From NCBI GenBank assembly GCA_029577135.1, contig JARQPW010000006.1:18572-82571 (forward strand): a stretch of DNA of 64,000 bases. Reading direction: 5' to 3'. The translations under genes and the position numbers were made by a program. The stretch comes from Acidimicrobiales bacterium (GTDB lineage Bacteria; Actinomycetota; Acidimicrobiia; Acidimicrobiales; MedAcidi-G1). Positions 54,938 to 63,677 of this stretch are shown piece after piece (the stretch's first letter is position 1; each line of letters opens with the position of its first letter). The notes under the pieces were generated by a model that was given only the letters and a program-made list of their open reading frames with translations, was not told where the DNA came from and searched no databases.

Positions 54938-55657
54938 TCACACGGTGACCTCGGTGATGCAGACGCTGTCGCCCATCGGAAGCGACGAGGACAGGTCGGT
55001 CTTTGCATCGCCGTAGAGGGCGCCGAGCATCCCCCGCACGAGACCCCGGTCGACGGCGCAGATCACGGGGTGCTCGATGGGCGCACCGCCGAACGGGCAG
55101 TGCTCGGAGACGATGCGCAGCTGGTCACCGCCGGCGCGCTCGGCCCGTGCGGCGAAGCCGTGGGCGGTGAGGGCATCGGCCACGGCGTGTATGGCCGACT
55201 GGAACGACCGGTGCACCTCGTCGGCCCCGATCGACTCGGCCATCGAGCGTCCCACCTCGGCGCCCACCTCCTCGGCCATCGCCTCGGCCTGGTCGGAGGG
55301 CAGCAGGGCCAGCGCCCGACCCAGCAACCCGATCAGCACGGTGTCCTGGCGGACGGGCAGTTCGAGCGGCGTACCGGGATCGGACATCCGGTAGTGCTTG
55401 GACGGACGGCCGGCGGTGGCGCCCTCCGGTCGCTCGACGGCGACCTCCAGGTAGCCGCCCGACGCCAACTTGTCGAGATGGTGGCGGGCCACGTTGGGAT
55501 GCAGGTCGAAGCGCTCGGCGGCACCGGCGGCAGTCACCCCGTCGGCCACCTCTCGGGCATGCAGGTAGATGTCGCGGCGGGTCGGATCACCGAAGGCGTT
55601 GGTGATCGCCGTGACCGCTGCGCCGAACTCGGCAGGCGTGAGGGGTGCCCCATCCAC
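54938..55657 (-). CDS. SufR-like winged-helix regulator with Cys cluster
   Basis: A 239-residue regulator. The N-terminal ArsR-like winged helix (NAFGDPTRRDIYLHARE, HPNVARHHLDKLASGGYL) is followed by a C-terminal region with Cys187 and Cys200 in HCPFGG and VICAVDRG (CX12C) and Cys233 in SVCITEV, the pattern of SufR-type Fe-S regulators of the suf operon. It is divergent from mrp and upstream of the deleted cysteine desulfurase, which supports a role in Fe-S cluster homeostasis. GTG 55657 has a TAGGCT box 6 nt upstream. Confidence 0.8.
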   Translation of the reverse strand: MDGAPLTPAEFGAAVTAITNAFGDPTRRDIYLHAREVADGVTAAGAAERFDLHPNVARHHLDKLASGGYLEVAVERPEGATAGRPSKHYRMSDPGTPLELPVRQDTVLIGLLGRALALLPSDQAEAMAEEVGAEVGRSMAESIGADEVHRSFQSAIHAVADALTAHGFAARAERAGGDQLRIVSEHCPFGGAPIEHPVICAVDRGLVRGMLGALYGDAKTDLSSSLPMGDSVCITEVTV

Positions 55658-55663
55658 CCGGTT

Positions 55664-55669
55664 AGCCTA
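55664..55669 (-). promoter_or_regulatory. -10 box TAGGCT, 6 nt before SufR-like start
   Basis: TAGGCT on the minus strand, 6 nt before GTG 55657. Confidence 0.6.
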
Positions 55670-55755
55670 CCGAACCCGACGCACGGCCTCCCGAGAGAAG
55701 GTCCGGTGTCCACAGAAACCCTGCAGAACCTGCCCGTCGAGCCCCCAGGAACGCC

Positions 55756-56913
55756 GTGACCGTCACCAACTCCCAGGTCACCGAAGCCCAGGTCACCGAG
55801 GCGCTGCGACCCGTCCAGGACCCCGAACTGCGTCGTAGCATCGTCGACCTCGGCATGGTCGAGAAGATCGCCATCGACGGCGGCGCGGTCGGCGTCACCA
55901 TCGCCCTCACCGTGCCCGGCTGCCCCCTCAAGGCCGAGATCCAGGGCTCCGTCAAGGAGGCCGTCACCCCACTCGTCGGCGTCGGCTCGGTGGCCGTCGA
56001 GTTCACCGTCATGACCGACGAGCAGCGCGAAGCCGTCCGCACCATGGTCCACGGCAACCCCGCCGCCACCGCAGGAACCAACCCCACCCATGGACACTCC
56101 GAGGGCCGAGAGATCCCGTTCAGCAAGCCCGGCAGCCGCACCCGGGTGCTGCTCATCGCCTCCGGCAAGGGCGGCGTCGGCAAGTCGTCGGTCACCACCA
56201 ACCTGGCCGTGGCACTGGCCCAGCGGGGCCGCGACGTGGCGATCGTCGACGCCGACGTCTGGGGCTTCTCGATCCCGCGCATGCTCGGCGCCGACCAGCC
56301 GCCCGTGGTCATCGACGAGATGCTGGTCCCGCCCGAGGCCAACGGCGTGCGCTGCATCTCGATGGGATTCTTCGCCGACGAGGACCAGCCCGTCATCTGG
56401 CGGGGCCCGATGCTCCACAAGGCGCTCGAGCAGTTCCTCACCGACGTCTACTGGGACGAGCCCGAGTACCTGCTGGTCGACCTTCCCCCCGGTACCGGCG
56501 ACATCTCGATCTCGCTGGCCGGCTTCCTGCCGACCGCCGAGATGTACATCGTCACCACGCCGCAGCCGGTCGCCCAGAAGGTGGCGCAGCGGGCCGCCTA
56601 TATGGCCGAGAAGGTGCGCATCACCGTCAAGGGCGTCATCGAGAACATGTCCTGGTTCACCGGTGACGACGGCACCCGCTACGAGCTGTTCGGCTCCGGC
56701 GGTGGCGCCGAACTCGCCGAACAGCTCGACGTGCGACTCGTCGGCCAGGTGCCGCTCATCCCCGAACTGCGCGAGGGTTCCGACAATGGCAACCCCGTCG
56801 CCGCCCACCCCGAGACCGAGGCGGGCGCCGTGTTCGCCGAGATGGCCCGGGTGCTCGACGAGGAGATGAAGCCCTCCAAGCGCGCCCACCCTGAACTGAA
56901 ACTGCTCTCGTAG
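55756..56913 (+). CDS. mrp: Mrp/ApbC-type iron-sulfur cluster carrier P-loop ATPase
   Basis: A 385-residue protein. Residues 8-85 form a DUF59/MIP18-like domain (PVQDPELRRSIVDLGMVEKI, ALTVPGCPLK), and the P-loop SGKGGVGKSS at about 136-145 starts the NTPase, with DADVWGFSIPRMLG and LLVDLPPGTGDISISLAGFLP. The CxxC pair that binds the Fe-S cluster in many relatives (after ENMS) is absent: here the stretch reads ENMSWFTGDDGTRYELFG, as in other actinobacterial Mrp proteins. It carries Fe-S clusters or acts in their repair. GTG 55756 start. Confidence 0.92.
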   Translation: MTVTNSQVTEAQVTEALRPVQDPELRRSIVDLGMVEKIAIDGGAVGVTIALTVPGCPLKAEIQGSVKEAVTPLVGVGSVAVEFTVMTDEQREAVRTMVHGNPAATAGTNPTHGHSEGREIPFSKPGSRTRVLLIASGKGGVGKSSVTTNLAVALAQRGRDVAIVDADVWGFSIPRMLGADQPPVVIDEMLVPPEANGVRCISMGFFADEDQPVIWRGPMLHKALEQFLTDVYWDEPEYLLVDLPPGTGDISISLAGFLPTAEMYIVTTPQPVAQKVAQRAAYMAEKVRITVKGVIENMSWFTGDDGTRYELFGSGGGAELAEQLDVRLVGQVPLIPELREGSDNGNPVAAHPETEAGAVFAEMARVLDEEMKPSKRAHPELKLLS

Positions 56914-56947
56914 CCCGCTCGCAGCCCACTTGTAGAAGAGGAACCAC

Positions 56948-57175
56948 ATGGACATCCGCATCGGCGTGGTCAACACCGCCAAGGAACTCGCCCTCGAACT
57001 GCCCGACGCCACGGACGGCGCTGCTCTGAAGGCCGACGTCGAGGCCGCCGTGGGCGAAGGTTCCGTGCTTTGGCTCACCGACGCCAAGGGCCGCACCGTC
57101 GGCGTCCCGGCCGACAAGGTCGCCTACGTCGACATCGACCCCGGCGACGGCACCAAGCCCTTCGGCTTCAGCTAA
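56948..57175 (+). CDS. DUF3107-family small protein
   Basis: A 75-residue protein: MDIRIGVVNTAKELALELP, VLWLTDAKGRTVGVPADKVAYVDI. This pattern matches the DUF3107 proteins found in nearly all actinobacteria. Function unknown. It lies 34 nt after mrp, perhaps in one transcript. Confidence 0.82.
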   Translation: MDIRIGVVNTAKELALELPDATDGAALKADVEAAVGEGSVLWLTDAKGRTVGVPADKVAYVDIDPGDGTKPFGFS

Positions 57176-57270
57176 GCCGGGCGGCGCATTGGCGAAGCTG
57201 ACTCGCGACCGGCTCCCCGCCTGGTGGTCGCCACTCCTCAGGAGCGAGATCGGCGCTTGGTCCGCACAAG

Positions 57271-57276
57271 TAGGGT
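57271..57276 (+). promoter_or_regulatory. -10 box TAGGGT, 6 nt before start at 57283
   Basis: TAGGGT followed by 6 nt and GTG 57283. Confidence 0.6.
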
Positions 57277-57282
57277 TCGCAT

Positions 57283-58266
57283 GTGACAACCCGCGTCGAG
57301 CGCCCCAACGGCTGTCTGGAGCCGGTGCCGATCGACGGTGTGGTTGCCGATCCGGCCCGCATCCGCGACCTGGCCCGTGCCCACGGTCCCTACTTCATGC
57401 CGGCCCGGTACCTGGTGACCGGACAGCCCGCCGACACCGCCGCTGACGGCTCCTCTCGTACCAGCGCCGACGTGCCGGCCGGCCTAGTGGGCCCGACGTG
57501 GCGGGGCGACTGGGCGGTCGGTGGGCAGGCGTTGATCGATGCTGCGTCGGCCCTGCTCGACCATCCGCGTTTCATCGAGGCAGCGCATCGCATGTTCGAC
57601 GCCGAGGTGGTGGTGCCTGAGCAGGTGTACGTGAACCTCTCTACCCCCATGCCCGGACAGGGCTTCTCGCATGTCGACATCGCCGAGTTCGTGGGCGTCG
57701 ACCGAACCAACGCTCCCGGGTGGCTGCTGCAGGCCATGGGGTCGTCGGGTCTGTTCGAGGAGGCCCGCATCTCGGTCGCCACCGCGGTGGCCTGGTTCCA
57801 CACCGGAGAAAGGGGCTTCTTCCGCTATTGGCCCAACGGCCGTGGGGCCGACAGCATCCGCCACGAGAACATGTGGAACACCGCAGTCGTGGGCGACAAC
57901 GACTTCATGCACCACCAGGTGGAACGCATCGGCCCCGCCGGGGCGCGGCCACCGACCGGCCTGACCATCGACACCACCATTGACCATGTGGAGGGTGCCT
58001 GGTCGGTCATCGAGGCCGGTGCGACCCTGGCGGAGTACACGGACGACGAGGTGCGCCTCTCGTTGTCGTGGAAGGCCAAGGTCTACGCGGACGACGCAAC
58101 CCGGACGGCCGCCGAGGCCGGTGACGGGTTGACGGTGGCTGAAGCCGTTCGAGTCCTGACCGCCGAGTTGGATGCACCGTCGCCGGCCGGCGTCGCCGAT
58201 GCCCTGACCGACACGGGGTTCCGTAGTGCCCTGGCCGCCCGTTGGAGCGGCTACCGCTCCGACTGA
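57283..58266 (+). CDS. Unknown protein, possible HxD...H double-stranded beta-helix (2OG-Fe or cupin-like) oxygenase
   Basis: A 327-residue protein of no recognised family. It contains FSHVDIAEFVG (His-x-Asp, about residues 128-138) and, about 80 residues later, DNDFMHHQVERIG with a candidate second His, an arrangement used by Fe(II)/2-oxoglutarate oxygenases and related beta-helix enzymes. Between them WFHTGERGFFRYWPNGRG is aromatic-rich. No signal peptide or membrane helix. TAGGGT 6 nt upstream of GTG 57283 supports the start. The fold assignment is inference. Confidence 0.6.
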   Translation: MTTRVERPNGCLEPVPIDGVVADPARIRDLARAHGPYFMPARYLVTGQPADTAADGSSRTSADVPAGLVGPTWRGDWAVGGQALIDAASALLDHPRFIEAAHRMFDAEVVVPEQVYVNLSTPMPGQGFSHVDIAEFVGVDRTNAPGWLLQAMGSSGLFEEARISVATAVAWFHTGERGFFRYWPNGRGADSIRHENMWNTAVVGDNDFMHHQVERIGPAGARPPTGLTIDTTIDHVEGAWSVIEAGATLAEYTDDEVRLSLSWKAKVYADDATRTAAEAGDGLTVAEAVRVLTAELDAPSPAGVADALTDTGFRSALAARWSGYRSD

Positions 58267-58354
58267 CGGCTTCCGATTCGCCGCCCGTACTTCTGCGGGA
58301 CCCACGGCGATGTCCATACGGGGAGCGGTGACGGTGGCTCGTGCACTCATGTCC

Positions 58355-58498
58355 TCACCCCTGGGTCTGCTCCATCTTCTCTTCGAGCAGGCCGATCCAA
58401 CGTCGGACGCGCTCCTGGGCTGATGAGTCCGGACTGCCCGCCAACGCCTCGCCCGTAGGCTCCTCCCATGGCGACGCTGGCCGAGTTCTGCCGGACAC
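58355..58498 (-). CDS. Possible 47-aa small protein, antisense to the pdtaS start
   Basis: A short frame from GTG 58498 to TGA 58355 ends in a strongly amphipathic helix (QERVRRWIGLLEEKMEQTQG). It covers much of the 200-nt gap between the unknown oxygenase-like gene and pdtaS and overlaps the first 31 nt of pdtaS antisense. No good ribosome site is seen. The rest of the gap shows nothing else. Chance is a serious alternative. Confidence 0.25.
   Translation of the reverse strand: MSGRTRPASPWEEPTGEALAGSPDSSAQERVRRWIGLLEEKMEQTQG
58456..58461 (+). promoter_or_regulatory. -10 box TAGGCT, 6 nt before pdtaS start
   Basis: TAGGCT followed by CCTCCC and the ATG at 58468; no ribosome binding site is present, which fits a leaderless mRNA. 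Confidence 0.65.
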
Positions 58499-59973
58499 GG
58501 ACGGGCCTCGGGGAAGACGACGTCGCCCACCTCCAGGATCTCACCGGCTCATGGGGCCTGCTCGCCGACCTCTCCTTCGCCGACCTGCTGCTCTACGCAC
58601 CGGAGACCGACGAGCGCGACGCCCCGCTGGTGCTCCTCGGCCACGTCCGGCCCACCACCGGCACCACCCTCTACCGGGCCGACCTGGTCGGCCAGGTGTT
58701 CCGGCGCCATCGCAGGCCGCTGATCGCCGAGTGCCTCGACGAGAAGCGCATCGTCGAGGGCAGCGTCCACGTCGGCGTCGACCGCGACATCGCCCTCAAG
58801 GTGGTGCCGGTGCGACGTGGCGACGAGACCATCGCCGTGCTGGCCCGCGAACGCCATCGACCCGGCGACCGGCCGATGAGCGAACAGGAACGCACCTACC
58901 TGTCGGTGTTCGACCGCTTCGCCCTCATGCTCGACCGGGGCGAGTTCCCCTACCGGGACGAGGAGCGCTTCCGCCACCGCACCCCCCGGGTGGGCGACGG
59001 CCTGCTGCTCGTGGACCGCGAGGGCCGAATCGAGTTCGCCTCGCCGAACGCCGTCTCCGTGATGCACCGAATGGGCATGCACCGGGCCGTAGTCGGCACC
59101 CGTCTCGACGACTCGGGGCTCAGTCCCGAGATGCTCCGCTCGGCATTCGCCAAGCGCACCTCCGTCATCGAAGAGGTCGTCCGGGGCACCGAGACGACGA
59201 TCGTCAGCCACTGCCTGCCGTTACTCGACGAGGGGCGGGCCACGGGCGCCATCGTGCTGGTGCGCGACGTCACCGACCTGCGCCGCCGCGACCGCCTGCT
59301 GGTGTCGAAGGACGCCACCATCCGCGAGGTCCACCACCGGGTCAAGAACAACCTCCAGACCATCTCGTCGCTGTTGCGACTCCAGGCCCGCCGACTCAAG
59401 TCCGACGAGGCCCGTGCGGCGATCGGGGAGTCGGTCCGCCGGATCGGCGCCATCTCGGTCGTGCACGAGGCACTGGCCCAGAGTTCCGACCACGACGTGT
59501 CGTTCACCGAGATCGTCAAGCCACTCGTGCGGGTGGTCGAGGAGAGCGTCTCGATGCCCGAGCGGCCACTGCACTTCGAGGTGACGGGCGATGCCGGGAT
59601 CCTCCCCGCCCAGGTCACCACCACGCTTGCCGTGGTCGTCACCGAACTGATCCAGAACGCCGTCGACCACGCCTTCGTCGGATCGTCCGCACCCGAGGAC
59701 GGGTCGCCCGGCCGGGTCGAGGTCTCGCTCGACCGGAGGCCGGACATGCTTGTCATCGACGTCGTCGACGACGGCATCGGGCTTCCCGACGACTTCGACC
59801 TCTCCGACGCGACCGGCCTCGGCCTCACCATCGTGCGGACCTTCGTCGAGGTCGAGTTGGGGGGGACCATCCGCCTCCGATCGGGCGATGTCGACGGCAC
59901 GGTCGCCGAGGTGCGGATCCCCGCCAGTCGACTGGTCAGCCCACTCGACGACGCCCTCGACCCGCGGCCGTGA
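58468..59973 (+). CDS. pdtaS: PdtaS-type sensor histidine kinase
   Basis: A 501-residue cytosolic kinase: N-terminal GAF domain (about 1-150), PAS domain (about 170-275), HisKA_2 phosphoacceptor segment IREVHHRVKNNLQTISSLL with His289/His290, and HATPase with TELIQNAVDHAF, DDGIGLPDDFD and TGLGLTIVRTF. This order and the HHRVKNNLQ motif match mycobacterial PdtaS, which phosphorylates the antiterminator PdtaR and can sense NO, copper or c-di-GMP. No pdtaR gene is nearby. Confidence 0.92.
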   Translation: MATLAEFCRTRTGLGEDDVAHLQDLTGSWGLLADLSFADLLLYAPETDERDAPLVLLGHVRPTTGTTLYRADLVGQVFRRHRRPLIAECLDEKRIVEGSVHVGVDRDIALKVVPVRRGDETIAVLARERHRPGDRPMSEQERTYLSVFDRFALMLDRGEFPYRDEERFRHRTPRVGDGLLLVDREGRIEFASPNAVSVMHRMGMHRAVVGTRLDDSGLSPEMLRSAFAKRTSVIEEVVRGTETTIVSHCLPLLDEGRATGAIVLVRDVTDLRRRDRLLVSKDATIREVHHRVKNNLQTISSLLRLQARRLKSDEARAAIGESVRRIGAISVVHEALAQSSDHDVSFTEIVKPLVRVVEESVSMPERPLHFEVTGDAGILPAQVTTTLAVVVTELIQNAVDHAFVGSSAPEDGSPGRVEVSLDRRPDMLVIDVVDDGIGLPDDFDLSDATGLGLTIVRTFVEVELGGTIRLRSGDVDGTVAEVRIPASRLVSPLDDALDPRP

Positions 59974-60007
59974 GCCGGGCCTGATTCCCACTTCGCCTGT
60001 CGGCAAC

Positions 60008-60013
60008 TAGGTT
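60008..60013 (+). promoter_or_regulatory. -10 box TAGGTT, 8 nt before start at 60022
   Basis: TAGGTT followed by 8 nt and the ATG of the GDPD gene. Confidence 0.55.
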
Positions 60014-60021
60014 CGCCGGAG

Positions 60022-60726
60022 ATGACGAGCCCCGAATCCGCCCGCCCCCTCGTGATCGCCCATCGTGGCGACTCGGCGAACCATCCCGACAACACCGTCG
60101 TGGCCTACCGCTCGGCGCTCGAGCAGGGCGCCGACTGGGTCGAACTCGACGTGCGACGTACCGCCGACGACGTCCTGGTGGCCCACCACGACGCCCACCT
60201 TGCCGACGGGCGCCTCATCCGCGAGTTGGCCGCAGGAGACCTGCCGGACGACGTCCCCACGCTGGCCGAGGCGTTCGAGGCCTGCGAGGGCATGGGCGTC
60301 AACGTCGAGGTCAAGCACCTCCCGGGCGAGCCCGACCACGAGGACGTCCACCTGGTCTGCGACGCGGTCGCAGGACTCGCCGCGGCCTACCGGCCGCCGG
60401 AGCAGATGCTCGTGTCGTCGTTCGACATCGCCGCCGTCGACATGATCCGGGCCACGGACCCGGGCCTGCCGAGCGGCTGGATCGTGGCCGAGCGCTACAC
60501 CGCTGACCTGATCCTCGAACGCACCGTCGCCCACGGACACGGCGCCATCTGTCCCTGGGACGGACTGGTCGACCTCCACCTGGTCGAGCACGCCCACGAC
60601 CGGGGGCTCCGGGTCGTGGTGTGGACCGTCGACGAGCCGGACCGCATGGTCGAGTTGGCCGGCTGGGGCGTCGACGGGATCATCAGCAACGACCCGGGAC
60701 TGCTGCGCCGGACGCTCGACGCGTAG
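60022..60726 (+). CDS. Glycerophosphodiester phosphodiesterase (cytosolic)
   Basis: A 234-residue GDPD TIM barrel. The entry motif IAHRGDSANHPDNT, the WVELDVRRTADDVLVAHHD metal/His block and the final GWGVDGIISNDPGLL are complete, unlike the variant GDPD domain in the CapA fusion. It releases glycerol-3-phosphate from deacylated phospholipids. No signal peptide. It converges on a lipid kinase gene, matching a phospholipid-recycling theme. Confidence 0.93.
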   Translation: MTSPESARPLVIAHRGDSANHPDNTVVAYRSALEQGADWVELDVRRTADDVLVAHHDAHLADGRLIRELAAGDLPDDVPTLAEAFEACEGMGVNVEVKHLPGEPDHEDVHLVCDAVAGLAAAYRPPEQMLVSSFDIAAVDMIRATDPGLPSGWIVAERYTADLILERTVAHGHGAICPWDGLVDLHLVEHAHDRGLRVVVWTVDEPDRMVELAGWGVDGIISNDPGLLRRTLDA

Positions 60727-60756
60727 ACGGAGTTCCGCCAGAGATGGGCCGTGTAC

Positions 60757-61743
60757 CTACGAGAACGCTGACGAACCGAGGGGGACGACGAGGTCCAGGG
60801 CGTCGGGCACATGGCGGAACCTGAGCTCCTCGGCATCTCCGAGGTGGTCGCCGTCGACCTGCCATGGCACCGGCCGGAGGGGGACCAGCAGCGCCTCGGC
60901 CACGTCCGTGCGCACATCGACGACGGGGCTGTTGGCGACGGTTCCCACCAGGCCCGCAGCCGCCGCCAGCACGGGCAACAGCCGGCCCGGTGAGAGCGAC
61001 GTGAGGGTCACCATGGCGAGGGGCGTGTCGAGTCGGGTCTCGGGAGCCAGCGAGAGGCCCCGGGTGCCGAGGTAGGTGTAGGGATCGGTGTTGAGGCACA
61101 CGGCCATCAGGCCCTCGACGGCCGACTCCTCGCCGAAATCGTCGACATCGCCCGGGTCGTCGCCCGGCGCCTCGTGGACGGATCGGCTCGAGACCCGGAA
61201 GGCCGGGGAGCGCCTGTCGTAGTGGCGGACCCAGGTGTCGACGGCTGCGGCCACGAACAGCGGATGGCCGGCGAAGCGCTTGAGCAGCCCGCCCCTGCGC
61301 TCGACCTGCTCGACCACCGCAGCGTCGAACCCGACACCGGCGTGGAACAGGAAGTAGCGGTCGTTGACGCAGCCCAGGCCGACCCGGCGGACCGAGCCGG
61401 CCTCGATGGCGTCGAGCAGCGCTCCAGTGGCCTCGACGGGATCGTCGGGCAGGCCGAGCGTGCGGGCGAACACGTTGGTCGACCCGCCCGGCACGGCGGC
61501 GAGGGCGGTCTCGGTGCCCGCCAGCCCGTTGGCCGCCTCGTTGAGGGTGCCGTCGCCGCCCAGCACCACGACCACGTCCATGCCGTCGTTGGCGGCGCTC
61601 TGGGCCAGGCGGGTGGCGTGGCCGCGCCGGCTGGTGGCCGCCACCTCGAGGCGGTGGTCGGCCGACAGGGCCTTCTGAATCACGATCCGGGTCCGGGCCG
61701 TGACCGACGAGGCCGACGGGTTGACCACGAGCAGGATCTTCAC
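60757..61743 (-). CDS. Diacylglycerol/lipid kinase (DagK-like)
   Basis: A 328-residue lipid kinase. VVNPSASSVTARTRIVI, the nucleotide loop LGGDGTLNEA (about 61-70), VPGGSTNVFARTLGLP and the C-terminal VDGDHLGDAEELRFRHVPDAL are DAGK_cat family blocks. It phosphorylates diacylglycerol or a similar lipid. GTG 61743 is supported by a TACCCT box 7 nt upstream; the frame would otherwise run on for 530 codons antisense to etfBA. Confidence 0.9.
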   Translation of the reverse strand: MKILLVVNPSASSVTARTRIVIQKALSADHRLEVAATSRRGHATRLAQSAANDGMDVVVVLGGDGTLNEAANGLAGTETALAAVPGGSTNVFARTLGLPDDPVEATGALLDAIEAGSVRRVGLGCVNDRYFLFHAGVGFDAAVVEQVERRGGLLKRFAGHPLFVAAAVDTWVRHYDRRSPAFRVSSRSVHEAPGDDPGDVDDFGEESAVEGLMAVCLNTDPYTYLGTRGLSLAPETRLDTPLAMVTLTSLSPGRLLPVLAAAAGLVGTVANSPVVDVRTDVAEALLVPLRPVPWQVDGDHLGDAEELRFRHVPDALDLVVPLGSSAFS

Positions 61744-61750
61744 CCCGGCG

Positions 61751-61756
61751 AGGGTA
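61751..61756 (-). promoter_or_regulatory. -10 box TACCCT, 7 nt before lipid kinase start
   Basis: TACCCT on the minus strand, 7 nt before GTG 61743. Confidence 0.6.
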
Positions 61757-61890
61757 CCGGCGCCGCGCACACCGTGGATTCTTCGTCGGCCGCGAACAAC
61801 CCGACGCGGAATGGCCGGCCATCGCGCGTGACGCATTTCGCTCCCGGCTGATGGCGGGAAAGCGCCGTGGAGCCGCCAGACTCCGACCCC

Positions 61891-62670
61891 ATGAACGTCG
61901 TCGTATGTGTGAAGCAGATTCCCGACCCGGCAGACCCGGGTCGGATGGACCCCGAGACCAGGACCCTCAAGCGGGACGTCAGGCTCATCCTCGATGAGTC
62001 CGACTCCTACGGGGTCGAGATGGGCCTCCAACTGGTGGACGCCGCCGGCGAAGGGGAGGTCATCCTCGTCTCCATGGTGCCCAACAACGAGGTCAGCGGC
62101 CTGAGGACCGCCCTCGCCATGGGTGCCGGGAGCGCCGTCCTCGTCAGCGACGAGGCCCTGGCCGGCTCCGACGCCCTCTCGACCGCCAAGGTCCTGGCCG
62201 CCGCCATCCGACGCTGCGAGCCCGACCTGGTCATCACCGCCACCGAATCGAGCGACGGCTACACCGGCACCGTTCCGGTCCAGGTTGCCGAACTGCTCGA
62301 CCTGCCATCGGCCACGTTCGCCAAGTCGATCGAGGTCTCGGGCGACACCGCCACGGTGCAGCGCCAGACCGAGGACGGCTACGACGTGATCGAGTGCAGC
62401 CTGCCCTGCGTGGTCTCGGTCACCGCCGGCGTCGTCGAGCCCCGCTACCCCTCCTTCAAGGGGATCATGGCGGCCAAGAACAAGCCGGTCGACGAACTCG
62501 ACCTGGCCGCACTCGGCATCGACCCCGCAACCGTCGGCTGGGCCGGCGCCCGCCAGGAGATCGTCGACATCACCGAGGCTCCTGCCAGCGAGGCCGGCGA
62601 GATCGTGCACGATGAGGGCGACGCCCACGAACGCATCCTGGCGTTCCTGGACGACCTGAAGATCATCTAG
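61891..62670 (+). CDS. etfB: Electron transfer flavoprotein beta subunit
   Basis: A 259-residue EtfB. MNVVVCVKQIPDPADPG, GVEMGLQLVDA, GAGSAVLVSDEALAGSDALSTAKVLA and LPCVVSVTAGVVEPRYPSFKGIMAAKNKP (the EtfB signature region) are present. With EtfA it takes electrons from acyl-CoA dehydrogenases such as the one at 791. ATG 61891 is used; a GTG 24 nt upstream is less likely. A CAGACT box lies 8 nt before it. Confidence 0.94.
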   Translation: MNVVVCVKQIPDPADPGRMDPETRTLKRDVRLILDESDSYGVEMGLQLVDAAGEGEVILVSMVPNNEVSGLRTALAMGAGSAVLVSDEALAGSDALSTAKVLAAAIRRCEPDLVITATESSDGYTGTVPVQVAELLDLPSATFAKSIEVSGDTATVQRQTEDGYDVIECSLPCVVSVTAGVVEPRYPSFKGIMAAKNKPVDELDLAALGIDPATVGWAGARQEIVDITEAPASEAGEIVHDEGDAHERILAFLDDLKII

Positions 62671-62679
62671 GAGGCCGTT

Positions 62680-63648
62680 GTGGGAATCTCGAAGATCTGG
62701 ATCTATGGCGAGTCGACAGATGGCGTCGTCGCCACCTCGACCCTCGAGCTGTTGGCCAAGGCCCGCACCATCGCCGAGACCGTCGAGGTCGTCGTCCACG
62801 GCGACGCCTCGGCCGTGGCCACCGAACTCGGCGAGCACGGTGCGTCCACCGTCCTGTCGATCGGTGAACTCGGCGACGGACTGCCCGGTCCCCGCGTCTC
62901 CTCGGCCCTGGCCGGAGCGGTCGACGCCGGCAACGGGCCCGACGTGCTGCTCTGCGCCACCAGCTACGACGGACGTGACGTGGCCGGTCGCCTGTCGGCC
63001 AAGGTCGACGCACCGGTCATCACCAACGTGGTCGACCTCACCGTCGACGGCGACCGCCTGCTGGGCGTCGAGCCCGTGTTCGGCGGCTCGTTGAACGTGT
63101 CGACCGGCTTCACCGGCGACGGCACCGCCATCTTCCTCGTGCGCCCCAAGTCGTTCGCCGCCGAGCCGACAGGCGGTGCTGCCGCTGTGGTCGGCAGCCT
63201 CGAGGTCGGCGACCTCGGCAACACCGGCGGCTCGACCGTCAAGGACCGCTTCGCCGAGGAGAGCACCGGACCCAAGTTGGACGAGGCCGCCATCGTCGTC
63301 TCGGGCGGCCGTGGCCTCGGCGGCGCCGAGCACTACGTGCTGATCGAGACACTGGCCGGCCTCCTCAAGGGCGCCGCCGGCGCCTCACGGGCCGTGGTCG
63401 ACGCCGGCTGGGTGCCCTACTCGTACCAGGTGGGCCAGACCGGCAAGGTCGTGAAGCCGACGGTCTACCTGGCCTGTGGTATTTCGGGCGCAACGCAGCA
63501 CCTCGTGGGGATGAAGGGCTCGGCCAACATCATCGCCATCAACAAGGACGAGGAGGCCCCCATCTTCGGCGTGGCCGACCTCGGCATCGTGGGCGACCTC
63601 CACAAGGTCGTGCCGAAGCTCATCGAGGCGCTCAAGGCCCGAGCCTGA
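62680..63648 (+). CDS. etfA: Electron transfer flavoprotein alpha subunit
   Basis: A 322-residue EtfA. The FAD-binding C-terminal half has [41 protein letters not shown] and [15 protein letters not shown] followed by [13 protein letters not shown]. The start GTG 62680 has a perfect AGGAGG ribosome site overlapping the etfB stop region. It forms the ETF heterodimer with EtfB. Confidence 0.95.
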   Translation: MGISKIWIYGESTDGVVATSTLELLAKARTIAETVEVVVHGDASAVATELGEHGASTVLSIGELGDGLPGPRVSSALAGAVDAGNGPDVLLCATSYDGRDVAGRLSAKVDAPVITNVVDLTVDGDRLLGVEPVFGGSLNVSTGFTGDGTAIFLVRPKSFAAEPTGGAAAVVGSLEVGDLGNTGGSTVKDRFAEESTGPKLDEAAIVVSGGRGLGGAEHYVLIETLAGLLKGAAGASRAVVDAGWVPYSYQVGQTGKVVKPTVYLACGISGATQHLVGMKGSANIIAINKDEEAPIFGVADLGIVGDLHKVVPKLIEALKARA

Positions 63649-63677
63649 GCCGCGGCGGGGCCCCGCTCCGCCACCGC

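Noticed and set aside
60757..63333. An 858-codon minus-strand frame covering etfB and etfA antisense
   Set aside because: Only its last 328 codons encode the lipid kinase; the rest mirrors etfBA. The TACCCT box and GTG at 61743 mark the true start.
63655..63677. GC-rich palindrome between etfA and the last gene as a bidirectional terminator
   Set aside because: The self-complementary core GCGGGGCCCCGC has no loop and no T tract; it could be chance in GC-rich DNA.
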